A stretch of DNA of 64,000 bases from Takakia lepidozioides (taxonomy: Eukaryota > Streptophyta > Takakiopsida > Takakiales > Takakiaceae). The notes under the pieces were generated by a model. The model searched no databases. It worked only from the letters and a program-made list of their open reading frames with translations, and was not told where the DNA came from. Numbering within the stretch: position 1 is the stretch's first letter; the number at the start of each line of letters is the position of its first letter. The DNA is taken from assembly GCA_030704615.1 (NCBI GenBank), contig CM060732.1, forward strand, positions 10,352,001-10,416,000, read 5' to 3'. The position numbers and the translations under genes are program-made. Shown here one piece after another: positions 1 to 9,945 of the stretch.

Positions 1-872
1 TGGGGTTTGGATCTGATTTATAGAAGTGTTCTCAACATGTGAATGACTGAGGTTTGCAATTGAGGAGAAAAAGAGAGCTGTCAGGGTGTGTGATTTGAGA
101 TCTGTAGAAGGGTTGTGAAGCACCTTGGCCAAATAGGATCCACTTGGGGAAAGATAGTGCAAGGACCAGTCACTGGAGAGAGAGAAAAAGAGAAAGACCG
201 ACAGAGGGGCAGATCATGTCTTGTAACCAAGGTTGACTTCAATGATGGATGCACTGGATGCCTGGCTGGATGTGCATTTGCATTGCATCATAGCCATGCT
301 GTTGTGAAAAAGTGAGGAATCCACACACCAAGGAAAAAGGATTTGAGAGAAAGAAAAAGTGAAAAGGGAGAAGGGTTGATGAGGGATGGACAAATGGAGA
401 GGCAAGGTCAAGAAGACATGAACCCTGAATGATCAAACTAGTGGGCCTGCAGTTCATGGCAGATCTGAGCTGTCCACCCACCTAGACCGTGATCTCATTA
501 CAAAAAGGGGCTTCCGACGTGTTGCAGACCAAGGGAACTGCCCACAAGGGCAGTGTTTATCACTGACATAGGGCTGATTGCATCACTGAATACATCGTGG
601 CAGCATAGTTGGTGCTGTACCTGCAGGTAGAGGATGTTGTGTAAAAGGTAGAACCAAGAGTGAACAACAATTTGACTCCCCATCCATGTCTTCTCTTCCG
701 CTGCGGCGTGGATGAGGATTGCTTGAACTCTGATCACGAAGGAGCTGAGGGAAACCCACAGCCAACTGACGATAGTAGGACAGAAAAGAAGAACCTTCTT
801 TCTTTTGCTCCGCTTAGAATGGAAGGAAGCACAATTAGAATTATACAGAAGGGGATTCACGCCCCTTCTTTT
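1..872 (+). repeat. 5' LTR of element A (3' part only)
   Basis: This matches 8727-9598 with one noticed substitution and no indel. The LTR ends in CTTCTTTT directly against the primer-binding site, not in the usual CA. Short reading frames inside it, such as a 66-codon one at 115-315, occur identically in both LTRs and are not evidence of genes. Confidence 0.93.
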
Positions 873-884
873 GGTATCAGAGCC
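872..884 (+). promoter_or_regulatory. Primer-binding site (tRNA-iMet type) of element A
   Basis: TGGTATCAGAGCC is the classic plant sequence complementary to the 3' end of initiator methionine tRNA, which primes minus-strand DNA synthesis. It abuts the LTR with no spacer, and its first T may also be the last LTR base. Confidence 0.9.
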
Positions 885-1321
885 TCGTTAAATCTTGATT
901 TCTACTAGCTAGGGATCTTGACTGGTGTTGTATGGCTTGATGGCAGGCAGAGACCACACACTGATTCCTGATGAACCAAGCATTGGAGATGTGCTGATTT
1001 GCTTCAGCAGACGCACACCAAATGCCCACGCAGACCCTTGTTTGTACTTCTTCAACCCTGCTTGGAGAATAGCTAATGGTGATTTATGTCTTAGAGTGAT
1101 ACATACTGGTGGAAGAACAACCATAGCACTTTGGATAAGAGAGTCTGGAAGGTGGGAGAAGATAAATACCATGGCACGAGAGGTGACATGGGGAGGTAGA
1201 GTAGAGATGTTGCGAAATGGACAGTGGGAGTGGTATAGAGGTCAGCATTAAGGGGGTTGCAGGAAAATTAGAGTCAGAATTAGGTGTTGAAACAGTTTGA
1301 ACTTCGACTAGAGTATAGAAA
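885..1321 (+). other. Untranslated leader of element A with a 108-codon ORF
   Basis: This 437-base leader separates the primer-binding site from gag. It holds an open frame at 925-1251 (108 codons, Trp/Arg-rich end) with no similarity I recognise. It could be a small upstream ORF or chance. The sequence just before the gag ATG is A-rich, as expected for an initiation context. Confidence 0.5.
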
Positions 1322-4300
1322 ATGACCAGTCCAACTAGCATAGATGTGCCTTATCATGGGAGGAATAGTGAGGATGTGAATGACTGGCTGGAAAGAATTC
1401 AGATGGAGGCAGATGTTAGGGATTTAAATGAGGACAAAACTTTCAAAGTAGCAAGGCTCAACCTGAGAGCCAAGGCTGATGAATGGTACCGTAAACAAAA
1501 TCCTAGGCCAGACAACTGGGAAGATTTCAGGGCAGCCATTTCAGCCAAGTTTGGCATCATTGACTTGGCAGAAATCAGGCTAAGAATGGATACCATCAAA
1601 CAGGAGAGTAGACAAAGGGTTCAAACATACTTCGATAGGTTGAACCGGTTATTTATAAGAAGTGGGGCGTCTGATTTGGAACAGAGGCGTAGATTTGCAG
1701 CAGGTTTGAGACCAGAAATAGCAAGAGTAATGCTGGGCAAGCGCTTCCTTGATGTAGAGGAAGCACTTGACACAGCCATTGAGATTGAAAGGGGCCTGGG
1801 AAAGTTAGGGGAAATACCTCTAGAGCCATTGGAAGGAGATGATACAGATGAGTCAGTTGTGTTTGTCAACCCTGTGGACAGAAGACTTGATCAGCTGAAC
1901 ACTACCCTACAGAAGTACTTTGATAGGGGACCAGTCATAGGAGAAAGCTCGGGATCTAGAACACCACCTCGTGTTCGCCTTTGTAATGTTTGTCACAAAG
2001 AAGGTCACATAGCTGCATATTGTCCTGAAGGAAGAACCCCAGCTAAGTGTGACAAATGTCACCGGTTCGGGCATTCCACGGAAATGTGTGGTGTGAGATG
2101 CAACTTTTGCAAGCTACTCGGGCATACAGAGAGTGAGTGCAGTAGAAAACTCGACCAGACTATGATGGGAACTCCGGGAACTAACTTTGTAGATGTGTTC
2201 TATGATGATGAGGATGATGTACTCGCAGAAATGACAAATCTGATGTCACAAAATAGTATCAATGAAGTCAGACTTCCAAGGACACGTATCCCTGTCCAGA
2301 ATCCGATTGTTGAACCTACAGGGTCACCAGAAAGGAATAGTGAGAGCAGTGAACAGCCAAGCAGGACCAAGAGTGAAATCTACCCAAAGAACAATTTCAA
2401 GACTGCCATAGAAGGAGGTACGAAATCCAGAATCTTGAACCACTTCTACAAAGGGAGAATCTCGTTGTCTCCCATGGATCTGATCATGACTGTGCCCGGA
2501 GAGCTAGACAAGTTGAAAGGGCTGGTCAAAGTAGTAGAAAGGGCAATGGTACAACAAAGGGAGACAACTCACAGTGTAGAAGTTGTGAAGGATGTACCAA
2601 AACCTTTGTACTCAGCACACGCTGAACCCACAATCTCATATGCTTATACTGGTAAGGTAAAGGCACTTCATGTGATGATTACAATGGGAGATTACCAAGT
2701 ATTAGGCCAGATTGACACAGGTGCCATGCTCTCAGTAATATCCGCGAGTACTGTAAGGGATCTTGGTCTGATGGGATCTGTCATTACTAGTAAGGATGTA
2801 AATTACAGAGTAGCCTCTGGTGCTCTGGAGACTGCAATGGGCAGACTTGAGGACATCAAGGTCAAAGTAGGAGAGCTGACCAATCGTTTGTCCTTTATGG
2901 TGGTGAACACGGATACATATCACATGCTGTTGGGATTAGACTTTCTCAAAAAGTTTGGCGCTGTAGTTGACACCGAAGCTGAAACAATTCGTGTGCGCTA
3001 TGGACCAGGAAAGGATTTTGCTCACTTCCCTTTGCACACCATAAATTATAATGAGCCTGCAGTTACCAAAATGGCCTGCCATAGAGGGGTCGAGAGCAGA
3101 GTACGGTATGCAGGCAGTACGTCAGCAGGTAATGTCTTAACCCTGACGTCAGATGAGCAGTACCTAGGCTTGTGGGAAAAAAAAAGAAAGCCAGAGGAAG
3201 AGTATGAGGACACGGAGGAAGGATCCTCAGGTTCTGACACCTCTAAATCTGATAAGGATGAGGAGATGGGAAGTTCCGAAGAGAGTGAGGAGGTAGATAC
3301 AGTACTGAAAGATGTTGAGGAGATAATAGATGATGTCAGCCTAGGGGAGGACCTGTTCGAAGACCAAGGGATGTCTGAACTCCTTCAGGAAGAGACCCAA
3401 CGCAGCATGGCTGCCGCTATAATTCAGGAAGCTCACCAGAAGGCTTGGGATGGAGAACTAGGAAACAACAACGTAGAAATAGAGGATGATTTCCATGATT
3501 GGAATCAGGTTGTAACACAGGAGGAAAGACAGAGAGTAGCTAACTCTGTAGGCCAGGTGGAGGGAATGAGTTTAGAACCCAGTCAAGAGGAAGAAATGGA
3601 GAGTCGTTGGAGAAGTCTGAAATCCAGACTACACATCAACCCAGAGCTCGCTCCTGAACAAAGGAAAGAGCTGGAGCAAGAGCTAAAAGCAAATCAAGAA
3701 TGTTTTGCTCTTAGTAAGGCTGACTTAGGTTATTGCAGTGAGGTGGAACATACAATTGATACTCAAGGCTTTCCCCCTTGCAGAAGTCGTCCCAGCCGCC
3801 TATCAGAGTGGGAGGAAAACGAGGTCCAAGGACAAATTGAGACTTTGATCTCACAAGGCAAGATGAGAGAGAGTAGTTCAGAATGGTCGTGTCCAGTTAC
3901 CCTTCCACCAAAAAAGGATGGATCCAAGCGGTTTTGTGGTGATTTTAGGCCAGTAAACCGTTTAACCAGAAGGGACTCTTACCCTATGCCATTAATTCAG
4001 GATGTTTTAAACCAGTTGGGGAAAGCCAAGTGGTTTTCTGCGCTGGATTTACAATCTGGTTTTTGGCAGATCAAAATGGACGACCGAGATATAAGCAAAA
4101 CAGCAGTGATTACAAAGAAGGGATTGTATGAATGGCTAGTCATGCCATTCGGGCTAAAAAATGCCACTGCTACCTTTCAGAGAACAATGAATAGGGTACT
4201 CAAAGAAGAAATCAAGGATTGCGCTAAGGTTTTTGTAGATGACGTCAATATCCATAGCAAGGACTGGGGAGATCATGTGGGACATATAAAGAGAGTACTG

Positions 4301-7300
4301 AGAAAGGTTAGAAAGGCCAATCTTAGGCTCAATCCAGACAAATGTTACTTTGCCAACTTACAATTGGTATTCCTTGGGCATGTGGTTTCTGAAGAGGGAA
4401 CGTGGCCTGATCCAGATAAGATAGCTGCTATTGAAAGGTTTCCCTTGCCTAAAAACCACACTGCTCTCAAAAGCTACTTAGGCATGACAGGGTACTATAG
4501 GCCCTATGTCAAAGGATATGCTGGAGTAGCAGTACCCTTGTTCACTCTAACCAAGAAGGATGTGAAGTTTGAATGGAGTGCAGAGGCACAAAATGCCTTT
4601 TCTGCCTTACAGGTGAAGTTGGTAACTGCTCCCATCCTGGCAAGACCAGATTTCTCAAGACCGTTTGTCTTGGATGTTGACTGGTCCATCAAAGGAGTAG
4701 GGGCAGTCTTGTCACAAAAGGAGTATAAAAAGGAGAGGGTCATTGCATACGCCAGTAAGGTACTATCTGATGCTCAGCGCAAATATCACCCTATGGAAGG
4801 TGAATGCTATGCCCTGGTGTGGGGAGTATTACACTTTCGGCAGTACCTGTATGGAACCCCTTTTGTAATCAGGACTGATCACAAACCACTGGAGTGGTTG
4901 GCAACGGTAAGTGACGCATATGGACGCAGGGGTAGATGGATCATGATGTTACAAGATTTTGAGTTTAAAATTGTTCATAGGGCAGGTGCTAGGCATGCTA
5001 ACGTAGATGCGCTAAGCAGGTATCCAGTGGGACCAGCAGAGGAAACCGAGGAAATCGAGGTATACTCTACTTCTTTATACAAACAGAAAAGGGAAGGAAG
5101 GAAGAGGGATGGAGCCTATCTTCTTAAACTAGAGTGGGATAGGGGTGCCATCAAGGCTTATCTATTTCAATTTCAGGAGGGTAAGAAGGAGTTGAGAGAA
5201 GAGGCTCATCGGCAAGTGGGGTATAGCAGTGAAAGAGGGGAAATGATCTGCAAAAGAGAAGAGTACTATGCATGTGTGTGGGGTCTTTGGCATTTCAAAA
5301 AAACACTGTTGGGAAGTCATTTTTCTTTAGAAACAGATCTGGACCCATATTGGTGGCTGTACTCAGAGTACCACATAGGAATAGATTTGCTTGGTGACTT
5401 TTCATTTGAGTTCGTTCCTAGAATAGATAGCTCTTACACAGGTGGAAAGTTGACCAAGGCTCATGGTGTATTGAAAGGAGGACTGAAACCAGGTACAATG
5501 CCAAATGGGGAGGAAAAAAAGGTGACTTTTGCTGCACAGACTTTGGCTGCCAATAAACAAGGAAAGGGAATTGATCAATCAAGTCATGTCAATCTGGTCA
5601 GGAAGGGTATTTGGAAAGGCATGGGTGCAGGAAAAAGGGAGGACCCTGCAATCAACAACAAAGAAGAGGAAGATCTGATGGCCTTTTGTCCCACCATCTA
5701 TGTAATTACCCGAGGATCTTATGCTCGTGATCAGGAGCCAAGCAAGGTACAGCCAGCTGGCAAAATTGTGAAGGAACGATCAAACGATGAAGAGGGAAGC
5801 TTGCAAGAAACACCATTCCTTCAACAATCTACAAGCACAGAAACAACAAGAAAAACTCGGGGGACTTCCTCGTCAGAAGGGCCAGTTGAAGAGAACATGG
5901 GGGGTGAGTGTTCCACCAAGACATTTTATGCTTCAGACAGTAATGGGCCACATTGTTCCGAACAAGACACTTCCTCTTATGACAGGGATGATAAAGGGGA
6001 CTGGGTGCCATGGAGCACACCCACCAAGGCCACACAGATGTCACTATTGCGCGAAGCTGAAAGATGGGGGAAAAGGTCTCTCATCAGCTCTGACAGTCAT
6101 ACAGTGGCTGTTAAGGAGGAAAAGCAACCTGATGTACTTGATGATGTGGAAGTTATGCATCTCTTATGTTTTGGAGAAGTCAATGACTATCTGACGAAGG
6201 AGGAGAGCAAAAGAGCCATCAGGAGGGCAAGGCAGTACTCCTATCTCAAGGGTGAGGTCTACTTTGAGGGAAGGGTGGTTCCACCAAAAACGGACAGAGA
6301 GGCAATAATCACTGAAGTGCATAAGGCCACGGGCCATTTTGGAGTCCGAAGAACACAAGAGGAGATATGCCGACGGTATTTCTGGCATGACAGAACAAAA
6401 CTCATCAGGCAAGTACTCAAAGGCTGTGGCGAATGTCAGATGGCTAAACAGGACAGGGTGTTGCGCTCAGGTAGCTCAAAACTGCACAGTATTCCAGTAG
6501 TGGATCTGTTTTTCAGAGTTGCAATTGACACGGCAGGACCATTGCCTATAACCAGCAGGGGAAACCAATACTTTCTAGTGGCAATAGATCACTTTTCAAA
6601 ATGGATAGAGGCTGCACCAGTGGCAGATCATACAGCAGCACTTACTGCCCGCTTTCTAGTGGAAGAAGTGATTGACAGGTATAGCTGCCCACATACGTTG
6701 CTCACTGACAATGGCACGGAGTGGGGAGGTGAGTTTGAAGATGCATGCCGCGAATACGGTATAAGGAGGGAGCATAGCGCCCCCTACTGGCCTCAGTGTA
6801 ATGGTATGGTGGAAAGGGTCATTAAGTCTCTCAAACAGAGCATCACCACCTTAGGAGTTGGAAACAACACTGAGTGGGATCAGAATCTCTATAAAGCCCT
6901 GTTTGGTTACAGAATGGGTGTCCATGCTTCAACTGGATTCTCACCTTTTCAGGTACTTACTGGTAGAATTCCAAGGCTGGGAATTGACAACAGGTTGCAT
7001 TTTCTTACAGCACCAGTAAATTTTGATGGATCTGTAGCAGAGGTCACACTTATGATGCAGCAGAAAATCCAGCTTCTCACCCAGATGAGGGCAAAGCTGC
7101 TAAAGAGTGTGAAGAAAGGGCAGCGTCAACAGGCAAGAGATTATGAAAGAAGGCATCAAACAGGGCATACCTATTGCAAGTTGATGGAGAACAGCAAGGT
7201 AATGATGTTGAGACCTGGAAAGAGGTCTTCCATGACATCTCCATGGGAGGGACCCTATGACTTTTTGGGGTACAAGGATGCAGGAAGCACCACCAAAACT

Positions 7301-7408
7301 GGAGAAGCTGCACGAAGATGCAGGCTGAGAGATGGAGCAGACAAGGAATGGGTAAGAAGTAGGAGGGATTTAAAACCCTTCATAACACCAATAGGTGATC
7401 AGCCATGA
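1322..7408 (+). CDS. Gag-Pol polyprotein of element A with two RNase H-like regions
   Basis: One frame of 2028 codons carries all replication functions. In order: a retrotransposon gag domain (about residues 1-190); three CX2CX4HX4C zinc knuckles (about 220-275); aspartic protease with DTGA at 465-468; an acidic linker; reverse transcriptase with FVDD at 971-974; RNase H with D1118/D1120, E1161 and TDH at 1185-1187; a second RNase H-like region at about 1262-1375; a long low-similarity spacer; and integrase with an HHCC finger and D1736, D1796, E1831 (D-x34-E). No frameshift or stop interrupts it. Gag and Pol are in one frame, so their ratio would have to be set by processing or degradation. 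I see no chromodomain at the C-terminus. The start is the first ATG giving the whole gag domain. The clade is uncertain. Confidence 0.95.
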   Translation: MTSPTSIDVPYHGRNSEDVNDWLERIQMEADVRDLNEDKTFKVARLNLRAKADEWYRKQNPRPDNWEDFRAAISAKFGIIDLAEIRLRMDTIKQESRQRVQTYFDRLNRLFIRSGASDLEQRRRFAAGLRPEIARVMLGKRFLDVEEALDTAIEIERGLGKLGEIPLEPLEGDDTDESVVFVNPVDRRLDQLNTTLQKYFDRGPVIGESSGSRTPPRVRLCNVCHKEGHIAAYCPEGRTPAKCDKCHRFGHSTEMCGVRCNFCKLLGHTESECSRKLDQTMMGTPGTNFVDVFYDDEDDVLAEMTNLMSQNSINEVRLPRTRIPVQNPIVEPTGSPERNSESSEQPSRTKSEIYPKNNFKTAIEGGTKSRILNHFYKGRISLSPMDLIMTVPGELDKLKGLVKVVERAMVQQRETTHSVEVVKDVPKPLYSAHAEPTISYAYTGKVKALHVMITMGDYQVLGQIDTGAMLSVISASTVRDLGLMGSVITSKDVNYRVASGALETAMGRLEDIKVKVGELTNRLSFMVVNTDTYHMLLGLDFLKKFGAVVDTEAETIRVRYGPGKDFAHFPLHTINYNEPAVTKMACHRGVESRVRYAGSTSAGNVLTLTSDEQYLGLWEKKRKPEEEYEDTEEGSSGSDTSKSDKDEEMGSSEESEEVDTVLKDVEEIIDDVSLGEDLFEDQGMSELLQEETQRSMAAAIIQEAHQKAWDGELGNNNVEIEDDFHDWNQVVTQEERQRVANSVGQVEGMSLEPSQEEEMESRWRSLKSRLHINPELAPEQRKELEQELKANQECFALSKADLGYCSEVEHTIDTQGFPPCRSRPSRLSEWEENEVQGQIETLISQGKMRESSSEWSCPVTLPPKKDGSKRFCGDFRPVNRLTRRDSYPMPLIQDVLNQLGKAKWFSALDLQSGFWQIKMDDRDISKTAVITKKGLYEWLVMPFGLKNATATFQRTMNRVLKEEIKDCAKVFVDDVNIHSKDWGDHVGHIKRVLRKVRKANLRLNPDKCYFANLQLVFLGHVVSEEGTWPDPDKIAAIERFPLPKNHTALKSYLGMTGYYRPYVKGYAGVAVPLFTLTKKDVKFEWSAEAQNAFSALQVKLVTAPILARPDFSRPFVLDVDWSIKGVGAVLSQKEYKKERVIAYASKVLSDAQRKYHPMEGECYALVWGVLHFRQYLYGTPFVIRTDHKPLEWLATVSDAYGRRGRWIMMLQDFEFKIVHRAGARHANVDALSRYPVGPAEETEEIEVYSTSLYKQKREGRKRDGAYLLKLEWDRGAIKAYLFQFQEGKKELREEAHRQVGYSSERGEMICKREEYYACVWGLWHFKKTLLGSHFSLETDLDPYWWLYSEYHIGIDLLGDFSFEFVPRIDSSYTGGKLTKAHGVLKGGLKPGTMPNGEEKKVTFAAQTLAANKQGKGIDQSSHVNLVRKGIWKGMGAGKREDPAINNKEEEDLMAFCPTIYVITRGSYARDQEPSKVQPAGKIVKERSNDEEGSLQETPFLQQSTSTETTRKTRGTSSSEGPVEENMGGECSTKTFYASDSNGPHCSEQDTSSYDRDDKGDWVPWSTPTKATQMSLLREAERWGKRSLISSDSHTVAVKEEKQPDVLDDVEVMHLLCFGEVNDYLTKEESKRAIRRARQYSYLKGEVYFEGRVVPPKTDREAIITEVHKATGHFGVRRTQEEICRRYFWHDRTKLIRQVLKGCGECQMAKQDRVLRSGSSKLHSIPVVDLFFRVAIDTAGPLPITSRGNQYFLVAIDHFSKWIEAAPVADHTAALTARFLVEEVIDRYSCPHTLLTDNGTEWGGEFEDACREYGIRREHSAPYWPQCNGMVERVIKSLKQSITTLGVGNNTEWDQNLYKALFGYRMGVHASTGFSPFQVLTGRIPRLGIDNRLHFLTAPVNFDGSVAEVTLMMQQKIQLLTQMRAKLLKSVKKGQRQQARDYERRHQTGHTYCKLMENSKVMMLRPGKRSSMTSPWEGPYDFLGYKDAGSTTKTGEAARRCRLRDGADKEWVRSRRDLKPFITPIGDQP

Positions 7409-7436
7409 AGGTGGTCAGTGAGGACCCTGACACTTA

Positions 7437-7466
7437 AAAGGGGAGACACACTACATATGTAGTGTG
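7437..7466 (+). other. Candidate polypurine tract and adjacent 20-bp palindrome of element A
   Basis: AAAAGGGGAGA at 7437-7447 is purine-only apart from its edge and lies 28 bases after the polyprotein stop, where the plus-strand primer is expected. It is followed by a perfect 20-base palindrome at 7447-7466 whose core is CTACATATGTAG. The 3' LTR probably starts here. A second purine run near 7472-7482 is an alternative, so the LTR start is not settled. Confidence 0.55.
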
Positions 7467-9598
7467 AATGCAGGGGAGTAACATTGAAAATTTTGTTGGG
7501 AATCAAATTACGGCATTGGTGAAGAAGGGAGTGCCTGGTACTAATGTCGGGAGAGAATTACCCAGGCCTACAGGTAATTCCATGGGAACACTATGCTCTT
7601 GCTCTGCCAGGACAAAATATGGCTAAGTCATAACATGCGCATTTTCATCCTTGGAATGAATGATTTTCGTCGCGTATGTTTAACCTAGAAACTCGAGCTG
7701 AGGAAAACGAGGAGGAAGACGACGGGCAACTCTTCACAGCTGCTGCCGTAGTGTTGTCAGGCAGGCTGGCTTGGGAACTTACACCTGCACCATGTGAATC
7801 AGCTTGCCTTAAAGCGCGACGTTAAGGGATCTGCTTGGCATTTTGTGCAAGGAGAAGCGGTGCCTCTTTCTGCGTGGTGATAATCAATTTTGAAAGCTGA
7901 GCAGGTGCTAAGAGCAGTGCACTACCGCTGCCGCCATTGTCTTGAAGAGTACAGTTATGAGGAGATGGAGCGCAACAACAGCTGTTGGGGAATGAGAAGT
8001 GCAGGCTGGTGTGGATGCGACTCAGGTCATCTGTAATTAAAACTTGTAGTAGCCTTCTGTCTTAGAGCTGTAGGAGCACATCAATCCTTAGGGCAGAAGT
8101 ACACATGTAGAGGGATAGGGTAGAGGTTGGCAAGCACAAGGATGTTGCCAGCTAATGAAGCAAGCCGTCATGACATGATGAGAACTGGAATCAAGATGAG
8201 GAGAAGCGTTGAATATGGCTGCTGACAGCGATGGTGAGGTGCCAGCTTAGCAGGCAGAACCACCGCTTCACACGAGTATAAGACAGATAAGTTCTAAGAG
8301 TGTTGGTCTCTCTTTTTGGGCACTTAGGAATGACTTTGTGAAGTTTTTGGAACTGTCTCTTGTATCTGCTGAAGGGGACAGAAATGTGAGGAGTAGAAAA
8401 GGCCTTTGAAAATGGAATGAAGACACTGGAATTCAAACCAGGATAGGGTGGAGATGGATGCACCTGTTGTTACACTGTCATTAGGAAAAAGATAGAGGGG
8501 ACAAGGATAGCTCACATCAGGGTCAGAATGGTTGTTGTTGTTGTGTTCATTTTCTTTATTTTCAGTGTCTTCAGCCAGCATAAGCAAACCAGCCCTGGAT
8601 GTTAAAACAGTGGAGCCAGTGTAGAATTAGCTTGGTGGATAAAGGAGAACAGGGATGGTCAGACAGAAACGGATTTGAAGAACTGAGAGGGATGACGTGG
8701 ATGGGGAAGAAAAGTCAATACTGTTTTGGGGTTTGGATCTGATTTATAGAAGTGTTCTCAACATGTGAATGACTGAGGTTTGCAATTGAGGAGAAAAAGA
8801 GAGCTGTCAGGGTGTGTGATTTGAGATCTGTAGAAGGGTTGTGAAGCACCTTGGCCAAATAGGATCCACTTGGGGAAAGATAGTGCAAGGACCAGTCACT
8901 GGAGAGAGAGAAAAAGAGAAAGACCGACAGAGGGGCAGATCATGTCTTGTAACCAAGGTTGACTTCAATGATGGATGCACTGGATGCCTGGCTGGATGTG
9001 CATTTGCATTGCATCATAGCCATGCTGTTGTGAAAAAGTGAGGAATCCACACACCAAGGAAAAAGGATTTGAGAGAAAGAAAAAGTGAAAAGGGAGAAGG
9101 GTTGATGAGGGATGGACAAATGGAGAGGCAAGGTCAAGAAGACATGAACCCTGAATGATCAAACTAGTGGGCCTGCAGTTCATGGCAGATCTGAGCTGTC
9201 CACCCACCTAGACCGTGATCTCATTACAAAAAGGGGCTTCCGACGTGTTGCAGACCAAGGGAACTGCCCACAAGGGCAGTGTTTATCACTGACATAGGGC
9301 TGATTGCATCACTGAATACATCGTGGCAGCATAGTTGGTGCTGTACCTGCAGGTAGAGGATGTTGTGTAAAAGGTAGAACCAAGAGTGAACAACAATTTG
9401 ACTCCCCATCCATGTCTTCTCTTCCGCTGCGGCGTGGATGAGGATTGCTTGAACTCTGATCACGAAGGAGCTGAGGGAAACCCACAGCCAACTGACGACA
9501 GTAGGACAGAAAAGAAGAACCTTCTTTCTTTTGCTCCGCTTAGAATGGAAGGAAGCACAATTAGAATTATACAGAAGGGGATTCACGCCCCTTCTTTT
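7447..9598 (+). repeat. 3' LTR of element A (start approximate)
   Basis: The part from 8727 onward matches the left LTR fragment. The first approximately 1.3 kb has no partner in the window because the left LTR is cut off, so its assignment to the LTR rests on the polypurine tract. If correct, the LTR is about 2.15 kb. I see no gene in it. Confidence 0.8.
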
Positions 9599-9945
9599 CA
9601 CACTACAAGGCTCTGATATATCTGGTGAACAAACCTTTGATAAGTGGAAGGATAGCAAGGTGGTTAATAATCTTGCATGAGTTTGAGTTCGAAGTTGTTT
9701 ACAAGCTAGGCCGTTTGCATCTTGTGGCAGATCACTTGTCACGCCTATCAACAGGAGAGCCCGCCACAGGGGTAGATGACCAATTACCTGATGCGAGTTT
9801 ATTTGCGGTGGAGGTGTAGGGAAGTGCAGATGACTGGTTAGATTAGCAGTGGCCAATCAGATACTACCTTACTCATGGTCAGTGCCCACCTAGTTATGGA
9901 AAGGAGCAGAGGAAGAGAATCGCTATCAAGGCTTTACCTTATACT
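9599..9945 (+). pseudogene. End of reverse transcriptase/RNase H of B1
   Basis: The frame after the A insertion matches the RNase H C-terminal region of B2: connection motif near [16 protein letters not shown], then [20 protein letters not shown] at 9817-9819 and a second stop near 9843 break the link to integrase, so this part of Pol is inactive as assembled. Insertion of A also separated it from its N-terminal half. Confidence 0.8.

Larger units (their letters stand above)
1..9598 (+). mobile_element. Element A: Ty3/gypsy LTR retrotransposon, left end outside window
   Basis: The first 872 bases recur at 8727-9598 at a constant offset of 8726; the only difference I noticed is a T/C at 769/9495, so this is a recent insertion. 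Between the repeats lie a tRNA-iMet-type primer-binding site, one uninterrupted gag-pol frame and a purine-rich tract. The sequence after the 3' LTR resumes in the RNase H region of element B (compare 28994 onward), so A inserted into B1. The 5' LTR starts upstream of the window, so the 5' target duplication cannot be seen. With matching LTRs and an open polyprotein this is the best candidate here for a recently mobile autonomous element. Confidence 0.93.

Noticed and set aside
115-315. 66-codon frame, repeated identically at 8841-9041
   Set aside because: It is identical only because both copies lie in the LTRs of A; no protein features.
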